Assembly (NCBI GenBank): GCA_963706905.1
Contig: CAVPNY010000018.1
Location: forward strand, 124,001-188,000
Direction of reading: 5' to 3'
Origin: CAVPNY01 sp963706905
GTDB lineage: Bacteria; Chloroflexota; Anaerolineae; Anaerolineales; UBA4823
DNA: 64,000 bases
Shown here in pieces: positions 26,388 to 34,807 of the stretch. Made by a program: the position numbers and the translations under genes. Position 1 is the stretch's first letter. Each line of letters begins with the position of its first letter. The notes under the pieces were generated by a model, which searched no databases, had not been told where the DNA came from, and saw nothing but the letters and a program-made list of their open reading frames with translations.

Positions 26388-27368
26388 CTTCCTCCTCCGG
26401 AACCACCGTTAAGCGCTTGCTGACCACCCAGGCGGCTGCGCCGCCGGTTACCAGACCGATGATGGCGCCTTGCGCCAATCCGGTGTACAGGCGCACCGAG
26501 GAGCGCGTTTCCAAGCTGGTGATGGTTTGCTCTTGTTCAGTCACCGCTTGTTGAAGAGTCTCCAGGTCAGCGTTTTCGAGCTCTTGCACCTCGCCGGTCA
26601 GCTTGACGATCTCATTCCGGGTGTGCACCGTATCCTGGTGGCAGCCCACGCAGGCGTCTGAGCCAACCGAGAAGGTGTGCCCGGTTGGCACCAGGCCTGC
26701 AATCGGGCTGGTCTCGCGCGGAGTGGTGTACATGTGACAGTTACTGCATTCCAGCCCGGCATTGGCATGCGTTCCGTGGGTGAAGCTGTCCCGCGCTCCT
26801 TGTGGCAGTTGCTGCACAGCTCCGTCACCGTCTCTGCTTTGGGAGTCTGGCTGTGAGGATTGTGGCAGTCCTGGCACTGGATGCCGGCCTGGCTGTGAAC
26901 GCTGGCATGCCACTCATCAGTCGTGGTTTTGTGACAGCCAGCGCACATTTCGGCGTCCGGTATAACCGACATGGGCTGTTGGGGGTGACCCGGCTGGAAA
27001 GGTCCATGGCACGATTCGCAGGTGACCCCTTCTTCGACATACCCACCGTTCGCCGGGTCCCAGCCAGTGGTGTGGCACTCCAGGCAGGTCACATCCGAGC
27101 CGATTTCGCTCCAGTCTCGCTGAAAGATGGGGGAGGAAAAGGCGTTGGCATGGCGCGTTGATTCCCACACCTCGACAATTTCTTCATGACAGGTGGCGCA
27201 GGATTCGGAGCCGGCGTAACCGGTTTGCTGGTTGTTCGGACCGGCCTGGGGAGCGGCAACTGCGGGTCGATTTATCCCGGCTACAGCTCCCAATGCCAGG
27301 CACAGGCCAAAGACGATGCCAAATACCAGCCAGGTGCGTTGTTTTCGGCTTATCGTTCTAGGGCTCAT
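26359..27368 (-). CDS. Octahaem cytochrome c with C-terminal membrane anchor (one frameshift)
   Basis: The first frame from the ATG at 27368 gives a signal peptide and six haem motifs: CATCH, CLECH, CESCH, CAGCH, CQDCH and CSNCH. The frame changes near 26790-26800 (AAGGAGCGCGGG), after which CSNCH and CVGCH follow, then a coiled coil (ENADLETLQQAVTEQEQTI) and a transmembrane helix (GLAQGAIIGLVTGGAAAWVV). The second half starts as 'ARDSFTHGTHANAGLECSNC', which continues the cytochrome without loss. Motifs such as 'HANAFSS' and 'GWDPANGGYVEEGVTCESC' resemble the c554/NrfB-like multihaem group. It is the first gene of the respiratory operon and probably the outward-facing electron carrier of the NrfD complex. 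Confidence 0.84.
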
Positions 27369-27468
27369 TGCGGCTATCTCCAGATGAAAAGCGGTTTTTC
27401 ATGCGTGCCAATTAATCAATAATGCGGGGCAATTGGGATATTTGACCCAATAAATTAAGCCCACATTA

Positions 27469-27524
27469 GACATTTCGCACTATGATTTTAGGTGATTCTG
27501 TGGATAAAATAAGTAAGAAATGTC
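27469..27524. promoter_or_regulatory. Inverted half-sites GACATTTC / GAAATGTC
   Basis: GACATTTC (27469-27476) and GAAATGTC (27517-27524) are exact inverted copies about 40 bases apart, in the 368-base gap between the divergent respiratory operon and XRE-cupin gene. The half-site core GACATT recurs in the tighter dyad at 27581. They look like binding sites for one dimeric regulator; the gap holds no coding frame. Confidence 0.45.
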
Positions 27525-27580
27525 ACTTTCCTCAGGCGACGGATGTAATCAAAACCTCATCCTGTTGTACTTCAAAATGG

Positions 27581-27599
27581 GACATTACGATATAATGTC
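27581..27599. promoter_or_regulatory. Operator-like dyad overlapping a -10 box
   Basis: GACATTA-CGATA-TAATGTC is a perfect 7-bp dyad with a 5-bp spacer. TATAAT at 27591-27596, inside it, would serve as -10 for the XRE-cupin gene starting at 27737. Overlap with the promoter suggests repression, possibly autoregulation. Confidence 0.5.
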
Positions 27600-27736
27600 A
27601 CTGATTAATAGACAATGAATTTGTGGAGTTTGCAGGATGATGGGAAGCTCAAGCGAGCGAGAGCTTACCCAACCAGCCTCTATTTCTTTCACATCTGCGT
27701 TGTTTCAAATACAATAACGGCGGGAGGCATGCACAC

Positions 27737-28372
27737 ATGGAGCCAATTGACAAAGATGCCCTGGTGATGGATGTGGGTGGCCGGTTAAGAGAGCTGCGCC
27801 AGGAGCGCGGTAAATCGATGCGCGCCCTGGCCCGGGATAGCGGTTTATCCACCAATGCCTTGAGCATGATTGAGCGCGGGCGCACCTCGCCCTCGGTCAG
27901 CACGCTCTACAAGCTGTCTGAGGCGCTGGAAGTGCCGATCACAGCCTTCTTCCGGGTTGAGCAGCCTCGCCAGGCGATCGTCTTTCGCAAAGCTGGCGAG
28001 CGTTCGTGCATCGAGTTCCCGCGCGGTTGCTGGGAGGGGCTGGGGGGCGAGGCCTTCCTCGGCCGCGTCGAGCCCTTTATGCTCAACCTGGAGCCTGGAG
28101 GCACCAGCGGCCCGCAAGGCTTGTTGCATTCCGGGCACGAGTTCGTCATGCTGATCGAGGGACAGCTGGAGTACGAGGTTGAAGCTCAGCGCTTCATCTT
28201 CGAGCCGGGCGACACCCTGCTGTTCGCCTCCCGCCTCAACCACCGCTGGCGCAATCCCGGCAAGACCCCCACCCGTGTACTAATTGTCCTCTCCGGCTTC
28301 GAGCAGGAGGAGCGCCCCAGCGAATACCACCGCACATCTGGGAAGGAGGAGGAAGGGTCAGAGGGGAGCTGA
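27737..28372 (+). CDS. XRE-family regulator with cupin domain
   Basis: A 211-residue transcription factor. Residues ~12-68 form an XRE helix-turn-helix (LRELRQERGKSMRALARDSG, then LSTNALSMIERGRTSPSVST). Residues ~110-195 form a cupin (HSGHEFVMLIEGQLEYEV, then FEPGDTLLFASRLNHRWRNP) that would bind a small ligand or metal. Such HTH-cupin proteins sense metabolites in many bacteria. The gene is divergent from the octahaem operon, and dyads occupy the shared gap, so it may control itself and the respiratory genes; this link is inferred. The C-terminus is Glu/Gly-rich. Confidence 0.88.
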   Translation: MEPIDKDALVMDVGGRLRELRQERGKSMRALARDSGLSTNALSMIERGRTSPSVSTLYKLSEALEVPITAFFRVEQPRQAIVFRKAGERSCIEFPRGCWEGLGGEAFLGRVEPFMLNLEPGGTSGPQGLLHSGHEFVMLIEGQLEYEVEAQRFIFEPGDTLLFASRLNHRWRNPGKTPTRVLIVLSGFEQEERPSEYHRTSGKEEEGSEGS

Positions 28373-28734
28373 TTCGTTTCTCAAGTCATTTTAAAAGACA
28401 TCCGAGGTATGTGGTGAAGATTTCGCCCGACCTCGGAGGTATTCTTATGTGCCACCTGCATCATAATTCGGAATTCACGTTCCCTTCGTGCCCTTCGTGG
28501 ATTATTTCGTGTAATTTCGTGGTCACAATCTCACGGCCTGCCATGCTATAATGCAGCCCATTATGCAAGCCCACAGCCGCTGCGCTATTTCGCTGGATAA
28601 TAACGCCAATAATCCTCGCCCGCACCGGGCGGGAGGCTGCGCGCGGCTGGCTTGCTAGGTTACGCCCCAGACCACCCTTTCGCCCGACGCATTCTTGCGG
28701 AGGGCGATTTATTTTGTATGGAGGAGAAGAGCCC
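28373..28734. other. Intergenic region with aspS leader, hairpin and TTCGTG repeat
   Basis: This stretch holds no coding frame. CCGAGGT (28402-28408) and ACCTCGG (28430-28436) may form a terminator for the XRE gene. At 28476-28525 there is a degenerate run of TTCGTG units ('TTCGTGCCCTTCGTGG'), of the same type as the repeats around 61.6 and 62.2 kb. After the promoter at 28544 comes a leader of about 175 nt rich in GC inverted segments. I do not see the T-box consensus in it. Confidence 0.45.
28544..28552 (+). promoter_or_regulatory. Extended -10 promoter candidate for aspS
   Basis: TGC-TATAAT (28544-28552) matches the extended -10 consensus exactly. It precedes aspS by about 180 bases, and no good -35 box is needed for this promoter class. 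Confidence 0.5.
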
Positions 28735-30501
28735 ATGTACAAGACTCACACCTGCGGAGAGCTGCGCCTCTCCCATACTGGCCAGCCTGTCACTCTGGCG
28801 GGCTGGGTTCACCGGCGCCGTGTTCACGGCGGAGTGACTTTTATCGATTTGCGCGATCGCTTTGGCCTGATCCAGGTGGTTTTCAACCCGGAGATCTCGC
28901 CTGAAGCTCATCAGGCCGCCGTAGAAGTTCGCTCCGAGTGGGTGATCCAATTAAGCGGGGTGGTGCGGCCGCGGCCGGAGGGGATGCAGAACCCCAACCT
29001 GCCCACCGGCGAGGTGGAAGTTGAAGTGCATGCTATCCAGGTGCTCAACCCGGCCAAGACGCCGCCCTTCCTGATCGACAAGGAAGAGGAGGTCGACGAG
29101 CAGACCCGCCTGCGTTACCGCTACCTGGACCTGCGCCGCGAGCGCATGGCGCACAACCTGATCCTGCGCCACCGGGTGGTCAAGTTCATCCGCGATTATC
29201 TCGATCGGCAGGGTTTTCTCGAGGTCGAGACGCCGATCCTGTTCAAGACCACCCCGGAAGGCGCACGTGACTATCTGGTACCCTCGCGTGTCCATGCCGG
29301 GCAGTTTTACGCCCTGCCGCAGTCGCCCCAGCAGCTCAAGCAGATGCTCATGGTCGCCGGGGTTGAGCGCTATTTCCAGATCGCCCGCTGTTTCCGCGAT
29401 GAAGATTCGCGCGGTGACCGCCAGCCCGAGTTCACCCAGCTCGACCTGGAGATGTCCTTTGTCGAGCGCGAGGACATCATGCGTCTGGTTGAGGGACTGT
29501 TCACCCAAATGGTGGCCGAAGTTGTTCCCCACAAGCATTTGCTCTCCAGCCCCTGGCCGCGCCTGACTTACCAGGAAGCCATGACCCGCTTTGGCAAGGA
29601 CAACCCTGATCTGCGTTTTGGCATGGAATTGAAAGATCTTACCGACCTGGCCCCGCGCAGCGGCTTTAAAGTCTTCGAGACGGTGGTGGCTGCGGGAGGC
29701 CATGTGCGCGGCCTTAACGCCAAAGGCCTGGGCGAGTACTCCCGCAAGCAGATCGACGAGCTGGCCGAGTACGCCACCCAGTTCGGCGCCAAAGGTCTGG
29801 CTTACCTGGCGATCACCCCCCAGGGCGAGCAGCGCTCCTCCTTTGCGAAATTCCTGCCCGAGGATGTCCTGCAGGAAATCCTGGCCCGCTTTGAAGCCCA
29901 GCCTGGCGACCTGCTGCTTCTGGTTGCTGATCGGCCGGCGGTGGTCTTTGAAGCGCTGGGCCGGCTGCGCGGCTACCTGGCTGACCGCCTCGGGCTGCGC
30001 GACCCGGATGTGCTGGCCTTCTGCTGGGTGATCGATTTCCCCTTTGTAGTGTGGAATGAGGAGGAGAAGCGCTGGGATCCCAGCCATCATCTGTTCACCT
30101 CACCAATGTTGCAGGATATTCCCCTGCTCGATAACGACCCCGGTAAGGCGCGCGGACAGCAGTACGACCTGGTGCTCAATGATTACGAGGTCGGCGGCGG
30201 CTCAATCCGGATCCACAATCGTGCCCTGCAGGAGAAGATCTTCCAGCTGATCGGGTTGGACCCTGAGGTCGCCCGCCAGCGCTTTGGCCACATGCTGGAG
30301 GCCTTCGAGTACGGCACCCCGCCCCACGGTGGCATCGCCCCCGGCATCGACCGCATCTGCATGATCCTGGCCGACGAGCACAACATCCGCGAGGTGATCG
30401 CATTCCCCAAGAACCAGGCTGCCCGGGATGTAATGGCCGACGCCCCCTCCCCGGTTGAGCCGCAACAATTGCGCGAGCTGCACATTCGTTTGGTGGAATA
30501 A
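28735..30501 (+). CDS. aspS: Aspartyl-tRNA synthetase
   Basis: A 588-residue class II synthetase that charges tRNA(Asp), acting in the cytosol. The N-terminal OB-fold anticodon domain has GWVHRRRVHGGVTFIDLRDR; motif 2 is CFRDEDSRGDRQPEFTQLD; the bacterial GAD insertion occupies roughly residues 290-420; motif 3 is GIAPGIDRI. In the anticodon domain the residue after RRRV is His followed by GG, a feature of non-discriminating AspRS that also charges tRNA(Asn) for GatCAB; this is inferred from the motif. The ATG at 28735 follows GGAGGAGAAGAGCCC; seven upstream codons are not needed. Length is normal. Confidence 0.96.
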   Translation: MYKTHTCGELRLSHTGQPVTLAGWVHRRRVHGGVTFIDLRDRFGLIQVVFNPEISPEAHQAAVEVRSEWVIQLSGVVRPRPEGMQNPNLPTGEVEVEVHAIQVLNPAKTPPFLIDKEEEVDEQTRLRYRYLDLRRERMAHNLILRHRVVKFIRDYLDRQGFLEVETPILFKTTPEGARDYLVPSRVHAGQFYALPQSPQQLKQMLMVAGVERYFQIARCFRDEDSRGDRQPEFTQLDLEMSFVEREDIMRLVEGLFTQMVAEVVPHKHLLSSPWPRLTYQEAMTRFGKDNPDLRFGMELKDLTDLAPRSGFKVFETVVAAGGHVRGLNAKGLGEYSRKQIDELAEYATQFGAKGLAYLAITPQGEQRSSFAKFLPEDVLQEILARFEAQPGDLLLLVADRPAVVFEALGRLRGYLADRLGLRDPDVLAFCWVIDFPFVVWNEEEKRWDPSHHLFTSPMLQDIPLLDNDPGKARGQQYDLVLNDYEVGGGSIRIHNRALQEKIFQLIGLDPEVARQRFGHMLEAFEYGTPPHGGIAPGIDRICMILADEHNIREVIAFPKNQAARDVMADAPSPVEPQQLRELHIRLVE

Positions 30502-30638
30502 GCGATTTCTTGCCAGCCAGGATGAGCCGGTAGAACTGCAGGGCATATCTCGTCTGTCTGACGATGAGACTACCTGATGATTAGACTGAACAAGGTTAAT
30601 CTTTACAAAAATGTCTACTCAACGGATTGGATTTGTGG

Positions 30639-30644
30639 TATAAG
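30639..30644 (+). promoter_or_regulatory. Promoter -10 for the 6S RNA candidate
   Basis: TATAAG at 30639-30644 lies about 7 bases before the predicted RNA start. The -35 region is not a clear match. Its place between the aspS stop and the structured RNA supports separate transcription. Confidence 0.45.
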
Positions 30645-30650
30645 AATAGC

Positions 30651-30830
30651 GACCCTGCTGTGCGCGTAATGCCGCATACCGGTTCTGAGCCAACACTCTT
30701 TAAATGGGTCCCAATCTCATGACAGTGACGCGATAGGCCTGAGCCAAGGCGGATCTGCCGGGAAGGGACCCGACCTGCGAAGGCAGGTTCAGAACTGCGC
30801 TGCATACGGCATGGCGGGGTATTTCATTAA
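30651..30830 (+). ncRNA. ssrS: 6S RNA candidate
   Basis: The region folds as a long rod with an open centre, the hallmark of 6S RNA. The closing stem is ATGCCG (30669-30674) with CGGCAT (30807-30812), then GTTCTGA (30682-30688) with TCAGAAC (30789-30795). An open bubble follows, then an apical stem GGGTCCC (30706-30712) with GGGACCC (30765-30771). On the 3' side of the bubble a small hairpin CCTGC-GAAG-GCAGG (30774-30787) can form, as in known 6S RNAs. The gene lies directly downstream of aspS, the same neighbour as 6S-1 (bsrA) in Bacillus subtilis. 6S RNA mimics an open promoter and sequesters RNA polymerase with the main sigma factor. Ends are approximate. Confidence 0.8.
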
Positions 30831-30839
30831 CTGGAATCA

Positions 30840-30878
30840 AAAACGGAGCGTTTAAATTCACGCTCCGTTTTGTTTTTC
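30840..30878. terminator. Strong bidirectional intrinsic terminator
   Basis: Stem AAAACGGAGCG (30840-30850) with CGCTCCGTTTT (30861-30871), a 10-nt loop, then TGTTTTT on the plus strand. It would end the 6S RNA transcript. On the minus strand it lies 9 bases beyond the GerMN lipoprotein gene and also carries a T-run. Confidence 0.88.
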
Positions 30879-30886
30879 TAAACCGA

Positions 30887-31801
30887 TTAGCCGTCTCCTA
30901 CCGCCAGCCAGTCTCCCAACAGCAGGTTGCCGATCCAGATCTCGAGGCTCTTTACCGAGGAGAACTGGCGGATCGTCTCCCAGATCTGGGCGTGGATGCG
31001 CTTACTCTCGCAAACATTCTCGGGCTTGGGGATCGTCCCCGAAAGGTACACCGCCACGTGTCCTGACCCCTCATCGAATCGCACTCCCTTCACTTTTGCC
31101 CGGGCGTTGTACAGGGCGTTGTAATACTCCCCCAGATTCTTGGTCTGCAGATGTAACAGGGCGTTCAATGCAGCCTTGATATTCTCCTCCACGCTGCCTT
31201 TGTTGTGTATCCCTGAATAGAAATACACCAGACCGTCCCCACAACCGAACGGACCACCCGTGTTGGGTGCGATCAGGAAATATTTGAGCCCGGTTACGAC
31301 CGGAGTGGCGGTTGGGGGCGGGGGTGGGGGAGGCGGGGGAGTCAGCACTGTGAGTAGATTCACCTCGCCCTTGAGGGTGATGAAATTAGCTGAAACCCAG
31401 CAATCTGCCTGAATGTCAGGTGCCTCGACCAGGAACCAATCCCGTTCTGCCGTGCTACCAGCCAGCGGCGGGACAGTGTTGGCAGCCAGGTACGCACGCA
31501 CCCCGTAAACCTCGCCCGGCCCTTTCATGCAGGTCACATTTTGATTCACCACCAGTGAGGGCGGCACGCTGGTCGGCGTGATAGTTGGCGAGGGGGAGGG
31601 GGTGGCGGTCAGCGTGCTGGTTGGGCTGGGCGGGACGAGAGTAGCCGTCGCTGTAGGCGGGATTGGGGTGGGCAACACGGCTTCGGTGACTGGTGCCGTT
31701 TGGGTGGGTGTAGCGGGTACCGCCGAACCGCACCCGGCGAGGAAGATTGCCAAAAAAATGAGATAGGCCCAGCGGGTCATAAGCGGCTTGGAGTGGGGCA
31801 T
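30887..31801 (-). CDS. Lipoprotein with SH3-like and GerMN-like domains
   Basis: A 304-residue lipoprotein with lipobox FLAGC (Cys about 24). A Thr/Pro/Ser linker of about 55 residues is followed by a bacterial SH3-like domain (about 85-150; CMKGPGEVYGVRAYL, RDWFLVEAPD, CWVSANFITL). A run of eight prolines then precedes a C-terminal domain resembling GerMN (YNARAKVKGVRFDEGSGHVA, then IHAQIWETIRQFSSVKSLEI). GerMN domains occur in spore-germination and other envelope proteins of bacteria that need not sporulate. It probably binds cell-wall material. The start at 31801 has AGGAAA upstream; an internal ATG at 31780 also gives a signal peptide. Confidence 0.78.
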   Translation of the reverse strand: MPHSKPLMTRWAYLIFLAIFLAGCGSAVPATPTQTAPVTEAVLPTPIPPTATATLVPPSPTSTLTATPSPSPTITPTSVPPSLVVNQNVTCMKGPGEVYGVRAYLAANTVPPLAGSTAERDWFLVEAPDIQADCWVSANFITLKGEVNLLTVLTPPPPPPPPPTATPVVTGLKYFLIAPNTGGPFGCGDGLVYFYSGIHNKGSVEENIKAALNALLHLQTKNLGEYYNALYNARAKVKGVRFDEGSGHVAVYLSGTIPKPENVCESKRIHAQIWETIRQFSSVKSLEIWIGNLLLGDWLAVGDG

Positions 31802-31901
31802 GGCGATGAGGTTTCCTTATCTAATCAAGTTCAAAGTATTATAATCGCCCCCAGCATTACCATCCCAATATCATTCATCTCACCAAAGGAAGAAACCGGA
31901 C

Positions 31902-33017
31902 ATGATGAACGTCAATACGACCCCCGCCCAGGAGAGCGAAGAGCCTCCTGCAGCCCGGCCCGCCGGCCGTCCATCCTGGTTAGTTGCCCTGATCGGAAAT
32001 ATCAAGGGGGACACTGAGCTTCCCTCCGATAGCCCGCCAGACGCTGGCGCAGAATTCGACCGGGAAGAGACTATCCAGTCCATCATGAGCGCCTTCGAAT
32101 CAGACGGCCACCGGGCCATGTTCATCCCGGCCGGGAAAAGCTTGCTGGAGGCTCTTGATAAATACCGTCCGGATATCTGTTTCAATATCGCCGAAGGGAT
32201 GCAGGGCGATGGCCGCGAAGCGCATATCCCCGCCATCCTGGAGATGTACAATATTCCTTATACTGCTTCCCGGGTGGTCGCCAACGCCATTTCCCTGGAG
32301 AAGACCCTCACCAAGCGCCTGTGGCGGGATGCCGGGCTGCCAGTGGGGCTTTTCCAGGAGTTTTACAGTGGAGACGAGAGCCTGCACCGCGGTTTCCGGT
32401 TCCCGCTATTTGTCAAGCCCGTCCGAGAAGGCACCGGAATGGGTGTTGACCTGGGGGCGGTGGTGTCGAATGAGGCCGAGCTAAAAAAGCGCGTTGCCTG
32501 GGTGATCAAGACCTACAGACAGCCCGCTCTGGTGGAGGGCTTTTTACCGGGGCGCGAGTTCACCATCGGAGTGCTGGGACGGCGCGATGTATTCGAATTT
32601 ACCACCCGGCCGCACATCTACCATGCCGACGGCTTCCACCGTTTCCCCATCCTTGAGATCGAAAGCCAGCGTTCCGTGACGCCCGGGGTGTACGGTTATA
32701 AGGCGAAGTCAAAAGAATTGACAGAGACCGGCGCGCCGGGGTATCTTTGCCCGGCGGAGCTGGACCCCAAGCTGGCCGATCGGCTGCACCGCCTGGCCTT
32801 GCGTGCCCACCGCGCGATTGGAGCCAAGGATGTTTCGCGAGTTGACTTCCGCCTGGACGAAGAAGGCAATCCCTGCTTGCTGGAGATCAACACCTTGCCG
32901 GGACTCAATCCATCGGTCAGCGACTTGTGCATCATGGCGCGCGCCGAAGGGCTGCCTTACAACCACCTGATTCTGGAGATTTTGGACCTTGCCGCCGGGC
33001 GCTTTGGCTTGCTCTAA
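31902..33017 (+). CDS. D-alanine--D-alanine ligase-like ATP-grasp enzyme
   Basis: A 371-residue ATP-grasp ligase. The N-terminal part corresponds to the Ddl lid region (RPDICFNIAEGMQGDGREAH, then IPYTASRVVANAISLEKTLTK). The ATP-grasp core has FPLFVKPVREGTGMGV, the VEGFLPGREFTIGVLG motif and the metal-binding end CLLEINTLPGLNPSVSDL. Ddl proteins join two D-alanines for peptidoglycan. This branch has an altered substrate loop (GDGREAHIPAILEM instead of GEDGxxQG), so it may be a relative that ligates other residues. It has an N-terminal extension of about 35 residues. A strong terminator follows. Confidence 0.78.
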   Translation: MMNVNTTPAQESEEPPAARPAGRPSWLVALIGNIKGDTELPSDSPPDAGAEFDREETIQSIMSAFESDGHRAMFIPAGKSLLEALDKYRPDICFNIAEGMQGDGREAHIPAILEMYNIPYTASRVVANAISLEKTLTKRLWRDAGLPVGLFQEFYSGDESLHRGFRFPLFVKPVREGTGMGVDLGAVVSNEAELKKRVAWVIKTYRQPALVEGFLPGREFTIGVLGRRDVFEFTTRPHIYHADGFHRFPILEIESQRSVTPGVYGYKAKSKELTETGAPGYLCPAELDPKLADRLHRLALRAHRAIGAKDVSRVDFRLDEEGNPCLLEINTLPGLNPSVSDLCIMARAEGLPYNHLILEILDLAAGRFGLL

Positions 33018-33047
33018 GACCGGTTCTCACCCCGCATCCGTCCAGTA

Positions 33048-33076
33048 ATCCGGCGCAGACCCAGTCTGCGCCGGAT
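33048..33076 (+). terminator. Terminator after the Ddl-like gene
   Basis: A perfect 13-bp stem, ATCCGGCGCAGAC (33048-33060) with 33064-33076, around the 3-nt loop CCA, followed by GATTTTAT. It lies 31 bases after the stop codon. Confidence 0.8.
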
Positions 33077-33194
33077 GATTTTATCTGATCGCTTGACATC
33101 CTTCTTTTTCGGACTATCATGAATCTGGAAATCTTGCCATTCCGGTCAACTCAACCATAATTACCACGAGGGAATGGCTCAGGGAGATCGTTGT

Positions 33195-34706
33195 ATGCCA
33201 TCCATCCTTGCTTACGATGTCGGCACGAGCGGGTGCAAAGCGGCGGTTGTCACCACCGAGGGGAAATTACTTTCGACGGCTTATCTGACTTATCCAACCT
33301 ATTATCCTCAACCTTTATGGGCTGAGCAGGATCCAGCCGATTGGTGGCAAGCCGTGATCGACTCCACCCACCAGGTGATGCAGGCAAGCCATGTCGAACC
33401 AGCAGATATCCTGGGAATGTGCTTTTCCACTCAGATGGTTAATGCCATCCCGGTTGATGCCCAGGGGGAGCCCTTGGGCGCCTGCATCAGCTGGCTCGAC
33501 GGCCGCGCCTGGGAAGAAGCCAAGATGGTGATGGGCAAGCTAGGCGGGCCAACTATATTCGGTGCGTTGATCGGCACGGCTATCACCGGCAAAGATTTGC
33601 TTCCCAAGTACCTGTGGATGAAACGTCATGATCCCGATCGGTACAACCAGGCAGCCGCCATCGTTGATGCCAGCAGCTATCTGCTGGTGCGCGCCACGGG
33701 TCGCCTGGTCTACGAGTGGACTGCAGCCAGCGTCACAGGTATGTTCCACCTGAAAAAGAAAACCTGGGATACTGGTTTGATGCGCTTTCTTGGGCTTGAC
33801 CGAGAGAAATTTCCCGATCTGGTGCAGTCTGCAGAGCAGGTTGGCGGGCTGACCAGCCGCGCGGCGGGCGAGCTTGGCTTGCTGCAGGGCACGCCGGTGT
33901 TCGGGGGAGCGGGCGACGCTATGTCCGCTGCGCTCGGTTCGGGTGCCTGTTGCGAAGGGGAGGCGCACCTGTGCCTGGGCACCTCTGGCTTTGTTGGCCT
34001 GGTGACTGCTCGCAAGGTTAGCGGGCGGCGCGGGCTGGTTTCCTTGCAGTCAGCTGACCCGCAAAAGCTGCTCTTGATCGGCGAGATGGAGACCGCCGGC
34101 GCCTGCTTGAAGTGGGCCGCCCGCCAGCTTTATGACAGCGAGCCGGATGCTGCTGCTTTGAGCCGCATGGATGCGGAGGTCAACCAGGTCGAACCAGGGG
34201 CGGGTAGCCTGCTCTTTACCCCCTGGATGTACGGCGAGCGCTGCCCGGTGCCGGATGAAAGCCTGCGGGCAGCCTTTATTAACTTAGGCGCTAACCACAC
34301 CCGTGAACAGATGGCACGCGCCGTCTACGAAGGCGTGGCGTACAACCTGCGCTGGATCATGGAATTAATTCAAAAGAATTATGGTTTTCCATGTGAGCCG
34401 TTGCGCGTCCTGGGGGGTGGGGCACGCGGCCTGCCCTGGCTGCGCATCATCTCAGATGTCAGCGGAAGGACCCTGGAGGCGGTGGCCAATCCGCATGTCG
34501 CCTCAGTGATCGGCGCGGCGATGATTGCCGCAGTTGGCCTCAAGCTGGTCCCCACCTTTGAGGATATCAAAACGATGGTGCCGGTCGAGCACGTCATCGA
34601 TCCGGATAGCTCCCTGCAGCCGGCGTATGACCGCATGTACAACGCTTACCGCCAGGTCTACAACTCGTTGCGCGGCCTGTATCACGATCTCAACCGGGAG
34701 GAATAG
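33195..34706 (+). CDS. FGGY-family carbohydrate kinase (second copy)
   Basis: A 503-residue sugar kinase with the complete FGGY arrangement: AYDVGTSGCKAAVV at the start, WAEQDPADWW, SWLDGRAWEEAK, the Asp-region WTAASVTGMF, GAGDAMSAALGSGAC and the C-terminal VLGGGARGLPWLRIISDVSG. It is only distantly similar to the kinase at 14057. The ATG at 33195 follows AGGGAG with 8-base spacing; the extra seven upstream codons lack support. A 100-base gap separates it from the S1P-lyase-like gene. The substrate cannot be deduced; xylulose, glycerol or another polyol are all possible. Confidence 0.85.
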   Translation: MPSILAYDVGTSGCKAAVVTTEGKLLSTAYLTYPTYYPQPLWAEQDPADWWQAVIDSTHQVMQASHVEPADILGMCFSTQMVNAIPVDAQGEPLGACISWLDGRAWEEAKMVMGKLGGPTIFGALIGTAITGKDLLPKYLWMKRHDPDRYNQAAAIVDASSYLLVRATGRLVYEWTAASVTGMFHLKKKTWDTGLMRFLGLDREKFPDLVQSAEQVGGLTSRAAGELGLLQGTPVFGGAGDAMSAALGSGACCEGEAHLCLGTSGFVGLVTARKVSGRRGLVSLQSADPQKLLLIGEMETAGACLKWAARQLYDSEPDAAALSRMDAEVNQVEPGAGSLLFTPWMYGERCPVPDESLRAAFINLGANHTREQMARAVYEGVAYNLRWIMELIQKNYGFPCEPLRVLGGGARGLPWLRIISDVSGRTLEAVANPHVASVIGAAMIAAVGLKLVPTFEDIKTMVPVEHVIDPDSSLQPAYDRMYNAYRQVYNSLRGLYHDLNREE

Positions 34707-34807
34707 CCCGACGTCTTGTTGGTGTTGCTTTGCCCATTATGGGCTGCCTCGCCGCGCCCCAACCTTAGCTCAAAACCTTAGGAAATTAATCAAGCAAGGA
34801 GAAAATC

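Noticed and set aside
28559..28734. T-box riboswitch in the aspS leader.
   Set aside because: The leader is structured but I find no antiterminator consensus or specifier loop; the evidence is too weak.
28951..30090. A long open frame on the minus strand opposite aspS.
   Set aside because: It is a shadow of the GC-rich aspS coding frame, with no start signal and no family similarity.
30651..30830. SRP RNA, tmRNA or RNase P RNA as alternatives for the structured RNA.
   Set aside because: The conserved SRP tetraloop region, tmRNA CCA end and tag frame, and RNase P core motifs are all missing, while the 6S layout fits.
30887..31801. Evidence of sporulation from the GerMN-like domain.
   Set aside because: GerMN domains occur in non-sporulating bacteria, and no other sporulation gene is present; the SpoIIE domain at 8062 is of the general signalling type.
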